Position numbers and translations under genes: made by a program
Part shown: piece by piece, positions 56,798-64,000 of the stretch
Layout of the letters: each line of letters opens with the position of its first letter
Numbering within the stretch: the stretch's first letter is position 1
Source of the DNA: Parerythrobacter_A sp963761775
GTDB taxonomy: Bacteria; Pseudomonadota; Alphaproteobacteria; Sphingomonadales; Sphingomonadaceae
Assembly (NCBI GenBank): GCA_963761775.1
Contig: CAVXIF010000011.1
Location: 682,001-746,000 of the forward strand
Length of the DNA stretch: 64,000 bases
Direction: 5' to 3'
The notes under the pieces: generated by a model
What the model was told of the DNA's origin: nothing
What the model saw: only the letters and a program-made list of their open reading frames with translations
The model's database searches: none

Positions 56798-57163
56798 TCA
56801 CCGGTTGCCCAGCGTTAGTATTAGACCGGCTAGGCACCACGCCATGCTTGCGATAATTAGCGCAACGTAGAAGCCGGCCGCGCGCGCCACCCTGGCAGGG
56901 TCCGTTCCCGCCTCGATATTGCTGGCGAGCGACATCCACATCATGCCCAGCGCAAAGCCCCAACCGCAGGCCAGGAGCGCGCGACCAATTGGATGAGCAC
57001 GAACTGCGGACCACCCGCCTGCAACCAGCAACGCCGCCGCGACATAATCGACCAGCCACCACGGCCACCATTGCCACTGTCCCCAGTTCACGAACGTTTC
57101 GAACGTTGCCAGACCGACGCCGTAAATTAGCGCCATCGACGCCGATAAACGCAGCGGTTGCAT
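56798..57163 (-). CDS. Small four-helix membrane protein
   Basis: 121 residues from MQPLRLSASMALIYGVGLAT, with about four helices: VDYVAAALLVAGGWSAV, ALLACGWGFALGMMWMSL and FYVALIIASMAWCLAGLIL. I recognise no family. Its ATG at 57163 overlaps the MoxR stop (ATGA), so it is translated with the ATPase and may be its membrane partner, which is inference from position only. Confidence 0.7.
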   Translation of the reverse strand: MQPLRLSASMALIYGVGLATFETFVNWGQWQWWPWWLVDYVAAALLVAGGWSAVRAHPIGRALLACGWGFALGMMWMSLASNIEAGTDPARVARAAGFYVALIIASMAWCLAGLILTLGNR

Positions 57164-58015
57164 CAGGTCGGTTGCCGCCGCGACATGAAGGCCAGGCGCT
57201 CGAACAGCATCACGTCCTGTTCGTTCTTCAGCAGCGCGCCGTGCAGCGGGGGGATGGCGGTGTTGGGGTTGCTGTCCTGCAGCACTTCCAGCGGCATGTC
57301 CTCGTTCAGCAGCAGCTTGAGCCAATCGAGCAGTTCGCTGGTGCTGGGCTTTTTCTTCAGGCCCGGCACGTCGCGCAGTTCGTAGAAGACGTCCATCGCC
57401 TTCGTCACCAGCGTCTTCTGGATATCGGGGAAATGCACCGCGATGATCTCGCGCATCGTCTCGCGGTCGGGAAACTTGATGTAGTGGAAGAAACAGCGGC
57501 GCAGGAAAGCGTCGGGCAGCTCTTTCTCGTTATTCGACGTGATGACCACGATGGGCCGCTCGGTCGCCGTGACCCGCTCCTGCGTTTCGTAAACGTCGAA
57601 GCTCATACGGTCGAGTTCCTGCAACAGGTCGTTCGGAAACTCGATGTCAGCCTTGTCGATCTCGTCGATCAGCAGCACGGGCAGTTCGGGCGCGGTAAAC
57701 GCATCCCACAGCTTGCCGCGCTTGATGTAGTTCTTGATGTCGTGGACCCGCTCGTCGCCAAGCTGCCCGTCGCGCAAGGCGCGCGACTGCGTCATATTCG
57801 TACAGGCCCTGCTGCGCCTTGGTGGTGGATTTGACGTTCCACTCGATCAGCGGCGCGCCGATGGCCTTGGCGATTTCATGCGCCAGCACGGTCTTGCCGG
57901 TGCCGGGTTCGCCCTTCACCAGCAGCGGGCGGCGCAGGGTGACGGCAGCATCGACGGCGACCTTGAGGTCGTCGGTCGCGATATAGTCTTCGGTGCCGGT
58001 GAAGCGGTCGGTCAT
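57163..58015 (-). CDS. MoxR family AAA+ ATPase (one extra base near 57776)
   Basis: The Walker A KGEPGTGKTVLAHEIAKAI is near residue 35 and Walker B LPVLLIDEIDKAD near 110. Sensor 1 ITSNNEKELPDAFLRRCFFH follows, with the MoxR lid. The first frame runs to GLYEYDAV. After an extra base, RDGQLGDERVHDIKNYIKRG continues. Removing it gives 283 residues. It probably works with the CoxE-type VWA protein at 54055 in assembly of a metalloenzyme or envelope complex. Confidence 0.9.
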
Positions 58016-58051
58016 GGTAATCCTGTCATCTGTGTTGAGTGAAGCGCGCGC

Positions 58052-59339
58052 CTATTGCGCGAGAATGCGGGTGGCGATGGCTTCCAGTGCGCCGTCGGGC
58101 AGGGCGGTGTCGGGATCGTTCCACGACATAAGCAGCGCGTGCCATTCGCCCGCCTCGTCGCGCAGCAGCCAGCTGAGATTGAGCACGCCGGGTTCGGACC
58201 CGCCCTTGTATCCGGCATAGCGCCAACGGTCGTTCGCGCCTGCCAGCGACGGGTTCACCGTCATGATCGCGCGTGCCGTGTCGTCGGTTCCTGTAGTCAG
58301 GTGGCGCATCAGGCGCAGCAGGTCGTCGCGTCCGGCAAACCATTCCAGCGTGTCGATGCGGTTGGGCTGCGTAAAGCTGGGCGGCGTCGCGTTGCGTGCG
58401 CGGCCGCGCAGGGTACTTTCCAGATCGGCGAGTATGCGGACCGCGCGCCTTGGTCGAGGCAGCGGCATACTGCGCGCCCAGCGCCTCGTCGCCTTTCAGG
58501 TGGAACAGTTCCAGCGTGGTCAAAAAGGGCACTGTCCGTTCCGGCATATCGTGCCCGATGCGCAGGAGATGGCTTTCCACCGCCTCGCGGCCCAGTACCT
58601 TGATGAGCTGGTCGGTCGCGGTGTTGTCGCTGACCGAGATCATCATCGTCGCCAAAGTGTGCAGCGTGACCGGCGCGCCGCGTGGCCAGCGTTGCATCTG
58701 GCCGCTGGGAAAGCTGCTGACATCGAGTGGCACGACATCGTCCCACGACCGCTCGCCGCGCTGCACCGCATCGGCCAGCGCTGACAGAACGTAGAGCTTG
58801 AAGGTCGACCCGATCGCCATCTGGCGGCCGTCGCCCACGCTCAGCACAGGTTCTGAACCTTGCGCCAACGGCCCGAACCAGACCTCGACCTGTCCCGGCA
58901 GGGCGCGAAGGTCGCGTTCTATCGTCCCCAGGTCGTCATCGATCGGTGCCACGCTGCGGATGAGCAGCTCGCTGATGCGATAGTCCTGCGCCGGGTCGAT
59001 CCGCATCTCCGCCTTGCCGATGGCACGCTCGAACCGGATGTCGAAGGCGGCGACTTCGGGCGTAAAGGCCTTGAGGTTCTCGACCCCGACTACCGGACCA
59101 TATTTTTCCACCAGCCCTGCGTTGAAGGCGGCAAGTTGGGTAGGGGGCAAGGCTTCCAGAAAAGCGTCCGTGAACAGATCGGCGCTTTCCACCTCGCCGC
59201 GCAGCCAGCGTTCGACATCACCGCTACGTTCTTCGAGCGGGGACGTGGCGCTGGCGTCTCTTGGCACTGACTGGGCTTCCTGAGCTGCCAGCGGTGCAAC
59301 AGAGAACACCAGCAGGAACGAGAAAAATACGCTACGCAT
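58052..59339 (-). CDS. Serine hydrolase, class A beta-lactamase fold (frame change near 58448)
   Basis: A signal peptide (MRSVFFSFLLVFSVAPLAAQ) shows export. The beta-lactamase fold motifs are S-x-x-K in AIGSTFKLYVL near 185, SDN in ISVSDNTATDQL near 243 and KGG in YKGGSEPG in the C-terminal part. After GAQYAAASTKA the frame changes to AVRILADLESTL. One extra or two missing bases restore 428 residues. The long N-terminal extension (about 150 residues) is unlike resistance enzymes, so a wall or ester substrate is as likely as antibiotics. It overlaps the parE stop by 8 bases. Confidence 0.82.
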
Positions 59340-61325
59340 CGATCATCTCCCGGTCCATGTCGCCTGCGCGGTTCTGGATGAAATTGAAGCGGTGTTCGGG
59401 ATTGCGGCCCATCAATTGCGCGACCAGTTCCTTCACCGCCGCGCGATCCTCGAATTCGGGTGGCAGGGTAATGCGGATCAGGCTGCGGCTGGCGGGATCC
59501 ATCGTGGTTTCGCGCAATTGCGACGGATTCATTTCGCCGAGACCCTTGAAGCGCCCGACATCGACGTTCTTGCCCTTGAACACCGTCGCTTCCAGCTCGG
59601 CCCGGTGCGCGTCGTCACGGGCGTAGCGACTCTCCTTGCCCGCACTCAGCCGATAGAGCGGCGGCTGAGCCAGGAACAGGTGCCCCTGCTTCACGATTTC
59701 CGCCATTTCCTGAAAAAAATAGGTCATCAGCAGCGTGGCGATATGCGCGCCGTCGACGTCGGCATCGGTCATGATAATGACGCGGTCGTAGCGCAGCTGT
59801 TCCGGATCGCAATGCTGGCCCGTACCGCATCCCAGCGCGAGCCCGAGATCGGCGATCTCGGCATTGGCGGCAATCTTGTCTGCCGTGGCGCTTGCGACAT
59901 TCAGGATCTTGCCGCGTATCGGCAGGATGGCCTGCGTCTTGCGGTCGCGGGCCTGTTTCGCGCTGCCGCCGGCGCTGTCGCCTTCCACGATGAACAGCTC
60001 GGTTTCCGCCGTCCCGCCGCCGCTGCAATCGGTCAGCTTGCCGGGCAGGCGCAGCTTCTTGGCATTGGTGGCGGTCTTGCGCTTGATCTCGCGTTCCTGC
60101 TTCCTTCGCAGGCGCTCGTCCATCCGTTCCATGATCTGGCCGAGCAGCGCCTTGCCGCGATCCATATTGTCGGTCAGGAAATGGTCGAAATGGTCGCGCA
60201 CCGCGTTTTCGACGAGGCGCGCGGCTTCCGGGCTGGTCAGGCGGTCCTTGGTCTGGCTCTGGAACGACGGCTCGCGGATGAAGACGCTCAGCATCACCTC
60301 GCCGCCGGTCATGATGTCGTCCGCCGTCAGGTCTTTCGCCTTCTTGGTGCCCGTCAGTTCGCCGAACGCCCGCAGCCCCTTGGTCAGCGCGGCGCGCAGG
60401 CCCTGTTCGTGCGTGCCGCCATCCGGGGTCGGCACGGTGTTGCAATACCAGCTGGTGGTGCCTTCGGAATAGAGCGGCCAGGCGCAGGCCCATTCAACGC
60501 GGCCCTGCGACACGCCGCCCTCGTCATCGGGAAAGTCCTGCGCACCGGAGAAACGGTTTTGCAGTGACGCATTCGCGCGTCGCCAATCTGTTCGGCAAGG
60601 TGGTCAGCCAGCCCGCCCGGAAACTTGAACACAGCCTCGGCAGGCACGTCTTCGCTGACCAGCACCTCGGCGCATTTCCAGCGGATTTCGACGCCAGCGA
60701 ACAGGTAGGCCTTGGACCGTGCCAGTCGGAACAGGCGGCGCGGGCGGAACTGGCGGTCGCCGAATATCTCGGTGTCCGGCGTAAAAGTGACGGTGGTGCC
60801 GCGCCGGTTCGGTGTAGGGCCAAGGTCTTCGATCTTGCCGAGCGTTTCGCCGCGCGCGAAGCGTTGCCGGTACAGCTGCCGGTCGCGCGCTACCTCGACC
60901 ACGGTATCGCTGCTCAAGGCGTTGACCACGCTGACGCCGACGCCGTGCAGACCGCCCGACGTCGCATAGGCCTTGCCCGAAAACTTGCCGCCCGAATGCA
61001 GCGTGCCCATGATGACTTCGAGCGTTGATTTGCCCGGAAACTTGGGGTGCTCGTCAACCGGGATGCCGCGCCCGTTATCGGTTACGGACAGGCGATTGCC
61101 TTCTTCCAGCGACACTTCGATGCGCGTGGCGTGTCCGGCGACGGCTTCGTCCATCGCATTGTCGATGACTTCTGCGGCGAGGTGGTGCAGCGCGCGGTCA
61201 TCCGTGCCGCCGATATACATGCCCGGGCGGCGGCGGACGGGTTCCAGCCCTTCCAGCACCTCGATGGACGAGGCATCGTAATCGCCACTGGAGGCCGGAG
61301 TGCCTTCGAACAGGTCGTCCGCCAT
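59332..61325 (-). CDS. parE: DNA topoisomerase IV subunit B ParE (one missing base near 60572)
   Basis: The GHKL ATPase is clear: EVIDNAMDEAVAGHA, TDNGRGIPVDEHPKF and GGLHGVGVSVVNALS, then the transducer domain. The frame breaks at GDAR (missing base in a short A run). It continues ASLQNRFSG and the TOPRIM part with ELFIVEGDSAGGSAKQ and IIMTDADVDGAHI. The C-terminus ends in the GEMNPSQLRETTM region. Adding one base gives 664 residues, typical of ParE, not of the longer GyrB. It decatenates chromosomes together with ParC. Confidence 0.95.
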
Positions 61326-61342
61326 TGCGCCGCGCCCTTTTT

Positions 61343-62536
61343 CTAGAAGCTGGTCGGGGCGGGGGCGACGATAACGACTTGCCCGTCACGGATTTCGCGC
61401 ACTTCCATCGCGCGTTCGATCACGCCGCTGCGCCCGAACCGGAACGGCCCGTCCAGCCCGAGGAAGCCGCCGCTGTCGCGCAGTTGGCCGGTTGGAAAGT
61501 CGCGCCCCATCTGCCAGTCGCGCGCCACGCGCAGGGTTAGCAGCACACTGTCATAACCCAGCGTGGCAATGCGATAGGGCTGTTCGCCGAACCGTTCTTT
61601 GTAGCTTTCCGAAAAGCGTTTGAACCGCTGGTCGGAGATGGCGGAAAACACCATGCCGCGCATCGACGGCGTGCGTGTGACGCCCGCTTCGCCACTCAGC
61701 AGTTCGGTACCGAGCAGCTGCGTCGTGCCTTGCCCGCGCGGGCGCAATTCGTTGGCGGCCAGCGCGGCGAGGCGCGACCCGTCGGCGACCAGCACCGTGT
61801 CATACCCACCATTCTGCACGATCCGCCGCGAGGCGCCGACGATGGAGGTGTTGCCGCGTTCATAGGTTTCATTGGCAACGATCCGCCCGCCCGCATCGCG
61901 TACCGCCGTGGCAAAGGCATCGGCAACCTGCGTACCGTATTCGCCAAACGGCACGATGGATGCAAAATTGCGCGCGCCACGCTCGCGGGCATAGCCGACG
62001 GTCCGGGCAATGGATTGCGCGGGCACCTGGCCCATCACCAGCACGTCGGGCGCGGCCACGCTGGCATCGTTGGAATAGGTGATGATCGGCACATTGGCGG
62101 GCCGTGCTTCGGCCAACACCTGCGCGACATTGGAACCCACCAGCGGACCGAGGATCAGCTTGTTGCCATCCGCCACGGCCCGCCGCGCCGCCGCCCGCGC
62201 ACCGCGTGCGGTGTCATAGGTCGTGATACGAAGGTCGGTGGCATTGGTGTCGAGGATCGCCATCATCGTGGCATTGGCGATGGAATTACCGACATTGGCA
62301 TTCTCGCCCGACATCGGCAGCAGCAACGCGACGCGGTGCCGCGCGCTGTCACCGGCGGGCAGGGCGGTCGCGCTGGGTTCGGTGGAGGGCTGTTGCGGCA
62401 CGCTTGCCGTCGTCTGCTGCGGCTGCGGCGCGCTGGCGGTGGGGCTGCTGGCGTTGGGAATGATCTGGCACCCGGCCAGCAGAACCGTTGCAGTCGCAAA
62501 AGCGACGATGCGCCCGATGGCCGAATTGCGTTTCAT
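61343..62536 (-). CDS. Penicillin-binding protein activator (LpoA / ABC-type periplasmic binding fold)
   Basis: 397 residues. A lipoprotein signal with lipobox LLAGC (Cys about 23) is followed by a proline- and glutamine-rich linker. The periplasmic-binding fold is like that of LpoA: RVALLLPMSGENANVGNSI near 67, KLILGPLVGSNVAQVLAEA, PIITYSNDASVA, GYDSVLLTLRVARDW. Such proteins activate PBP1-class wall synthases from the outer membrane. It diverges from rsmI, as in many proteobacteria. Confidence 0.9.
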   Translation of the reverse strand: MKRNSAIGRIVAFATATVLLAGCQIIPNASSPTASAPQPQQTTASVPQQPSTEPSATALPAGDSARHRVALLLPMSGENANVGNSIANATMMAILDTNATDLRITTYDTARGARAAARRAVADGNKLILGPLVGSNVAQVLAEARPANVPIITYSNDASVAAPDVLVMGQVPAQSIARTVGYARERGARNFASIVPFGEYGTQVADAFATAVRDAGGRIVANETYERGNTSIVGASRRIVQNGGYDTVLVADGSRLAALAANELRPRGQGTTQLLGTELLSGEAGVTRTPSMRGMVFSAISDQRFKRFSESYKERFGEQPYRIATLGYDSVLLTLRVARDWQMGRDFPTGQLRDSGGFLGLDGPFRFGRSGVIERAMEVREIRDGQVVIVAPAPTSF

Positions 62537-62592
62537 ACCCGTCTCAATCCCTTGCCTGCGCCGCGCATAATGGTCCATGCGGTTTGTCATTC

Positions 62593-63432
62593 ATGTCAGA
62601 TGACCGAACGCTTCCTGACGGCCTCTATATCGTGGCCACGCCGATTGGCAATCTGGGCGACATAACGATGCGCGCAGTGAAAGTGCTGCGCGATTGCGAT
62701 GTGATCGCTTGCGAGGATACGCGGGTGACGGGCAAACTGCTGAAACATCTCGGCCTGTCGCGCCCGATGGTCCGCTATGACGACCATACCGACAGCGCGG
62801 CGCGCGACGGATTGATTGCGCGGATGCGTGGCGAAACGGTGGCGCTGGTCAGTGATGCGGGCACGCCGCTGGTGTCCGACCCCGGCTTTCGCCTGGTCCG
62901 CGCGGCGCAGGAGGCGGGCATCACTGTCACCAGCCTGCCGGGGGCCAGCGCCGTAACCGTGGCGCTGACGCTGTCCGGAATGCCGAACGACCGCTTCCTG
63001 TTCGGCGGCTTCCTGCCGGTAAAGGAGCAGGCTCGGCGGGCGGTGCTGGACGAGCTGGGCACGGTGCGTGCAACGCTGATATTCTACGAAACCGGCCCGC
63101 GCCTGCTCCGCGCACTTGCGTCGATTGCTGCTGTCCTGCCGGGTCGCGACGTTGCAGTGGCGCGCGAGCTGACCAAGCTGCACGAGGAATGCCGGCGTGG
63201 CACCGTGGCGCAGCTTGCGGCGCATTACGAGGCGCATCCGCCAAAGGGGGAAATCGTGCTACTGGTCGCGCCACCGGTAGATACGCCGCCCGATGATGCG
63301 GACGCGGACGCAATGCTGCGCGATGCCTTGAAGGCGCTCAAACCATCTCAGGCCGCCGCGCACGTTGCCAAGGCAACCGGGCTGGACCGCCGGACGCTCT
63401 ATGCCCGCGCGCTCGAATTGCGCCCGCAATGA
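62593..63432 (+). CDS. rsmI: 16S rRNA (cytidine1402-2'-O)-methyltransferase RsmI
   Basis: 279 residues from the ATG at 62593. The family motifs are LYIVATPIGNLGDIT, DVIACEDTRVTGKLLKHL, LVSDAGTPLVSDPGFRLVR and SLPGASAVTVALTLSGMP. It methylates C1402 of 16S rRNA with SAM. It overlaps the yraN start by four bases and diverges from the PBP-activator gene, the standard neighbourhood. Confidence 0.97.
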   Translation: MSDDRTLPDGLYIVATPIGNLGDITMRAVKVLRDCDVIACEDTRVTGKLLKHLGLSRPMVRYDDHTDSAARDGLIARMRGETVALVSDAGTPLVSDPGFRLVRAAQEAGITVTSLPGASAVTVALTLSGMPNDRFLFGGFLPVKEQARRAVLDELGTVRATLIFYETGPRLLRALASIAAVLPGRDVAVARELTKLHEECRRGTVAQLAAHYEAHPPKGEIVLLVAPPVDTPPDDADADAMLRDALKALKPSQAAAHVAKATGLDRRTLYARALELRPQ

Positions 63433-63791
63433 CGAATGCCATGCAGCGCGAGATTGCCGAACGCAGCGGACGCGATGCGGAACGGCGGGCTGCACGCTGG
63501 CTCGAGGATGCGGGCTTTACCGTCGTCGCCGAACGTGTCCGCACGCCGAAGGGCGAGATCGACCTGATTGCTCGTCAAGCCGGCCTCGTCGTCTTCGTCG
63601 AAGTCAAATGGCGTCGCAAACCCGAGGATCTTGCCGATGCCATCGACGAACACCGCCTAGCTCGCGTCGCCGCTGCGGTGGAATGCGTGGGCCATAGATA
63701 CGCGACCGGCGGCGAGGACATGCGGATCGACGTGTTGCTGCTTGCCCCCGGCGCGCCGCCGCGCCACATCGTCAACGCCTGGCAGCCATAA
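63429..63791 (+). CDS. YraN family (UPF0102) endonuclease-like protein
   Basis: 120 residues. RDAERRAARWLEDAGFTVVAE, TPKGEIDLIARQAGLVVFVEVKW and the RLARVAAAVE helix match UPF0102/YraN. The E, D and ExK residues correspond to the PD-(D/E)xK nuclease core. It is translationally coupled to rsmI (ATGA), the usual arrangement, though its biological role is unsettled. Confidence 0.93.
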   Translation: MTNAMQREIAERSGRDAERRAARWLEDAGFTVVAERVRTPKGEIDLIARQAGLVVFVEVKWRRKPEDLADAIDEHRLARVAAAVECVGHRYATGGEDMRIDVLLLAPGAPPRHIVNAWQP

Positions 63792-63823
63792 CGGCGCACG
63801 CCGACAGCCCGAAAGCCTTTCGC

Positions 63824-64000
63824 ATGACCCTGAATGTCGCCTTCCAGATGGACCCGATGGACAGCATCAATATCGCGGGCGATTCCAGTTTCGCGCTGAT
63901 GCTGGCCGCGCAAGCGCGCGGGATGACCGTGTGGCATTACGACGTGCGAACGCTGGCGTTCGATAGCAGCAAGGACAGCCTGACCGCGCATGCCACGCCG
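63824..64000 (+). CDS. gshB: Glutathione synthetase GshB (5' part, cut by window edge)
   Basis: The first 59 residues, MTLNVAFQMDPMDSINIAGD then SSFALMLAAQARGMTVWHYD, match the conserved GshB N-terminus (QMDP, DS...FALM, ARGH-like). The rest lies beyond the window. It joins glycine to gamma-glutamylcysteine with ATP. It is placed 32 bases after yraN, so rsmI-yraN-gshB forms a likely operon. Confidence 0.93.
   Translation, partial: MTLNVAFQMDPMDSINIAGDSSFALMLAAQARGMTVWHYDVRTLAFDSSKDSLTAHATP

Noticed and set aside
58052..59339. A beta-lactamase resistance gene
   Set aside because: The S-x-x-K, SDN and KGG motifs fit the fold, but the long N-terminal extension and its place next to parE argue for a housekeeping serine hydrolase; resistance cannot be claimed.

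Overview
This is a GC-rich window from an alphaproteobacterium, most likely order Sphingomonadales and probably family Erythrobacteraceae. The case rests on protein character and on gene neighbourhoods: YqeY-dnaG-rpoD diverging from carA, mreBCD-mrdA-rodA, glyQ-glyS-ppdK, and a LiuR-type MerR regulator next to an acyl-CoA dehydrogenase. No phage, plasmid, IS element or CRISPR array is visible. Nearly all of the window is core chromosome.

Layout. 1-8.2 kb: a cut fatty-acid hydroxylase, a membrane M28 peptidase, then the minus-strand run yqeY - lipoprotein - dnaG - rpoD - methyltransferase. 8.3-14.3 kb: carA, a low-GC spacer, carB and greA. 14.3-16.4 kb: DUF4170 and four small membrane-stress genes resembling the yqjDE group. 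16.6-19.8 kb: eno, ribH, tRNA-Lys, a winged-helix protein and a LuxR solo. 19.8-25.5 kb: the rod-shape operon mreB-mreC-mreD-mrdA-rodA. 25.7-36.6 kb: mutL, a low-GC lipoprotein gene, MaoC, a glutaredoxin-MauE fusion, DUF1206, ychF, a Tat-type SDR, pth, rplY, two tandem TraB/GumN lipoproteins and an XRE regulator pair. 36.8-47.2 kb: glyQ, glyS, ppdK, a methyltransferase, comF, hisI, MerR and an acyl-CoA dehydrogenase. 47.2-53.9 kb: cysK, an MFS exporter, PilZ, tyrS, DOMON-like, NamZ-like and DUF421. 54-64 kb: a CoxE-type VWA protein, a soluble chemoreceptor, a MoxR ATPase, a serine hydrolase, parE, a penicillin-binding-protein activator, rsmI, yraN and the start of gshB.

The most notable signal is a family of palindromic repeats lying inside essential coding sequences. 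One copy sits in carA and two in glyS, all in the same orientation and all read in the same frame, so each adds a related peptide (VRPEPVEG ... STSSGRT type) to a housekeeping enzyme. The two glyS copies show compensatory changes between their arms. A different GC-rich repeat lies near the 3' end of glyS, and a third type fills the glyQ-glyS spacer. This resembles the in-frame palindromic elements known from Rickettsia, but belongs to another lineage.

A caution applies throughout. Twelve genes, most of them universally essential, are broken by single-base frame changes (dnaG, eno, rodA, mrdA, mreC, mutL, glyQ, glyS, comF, moxR, a serine hydrolase, parE). Most are extra single bases, and removing or adding one base restores a family-typical length each time. 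I read these as sequencing or assembly indels, not pseudogenes, and give each gene its full span.
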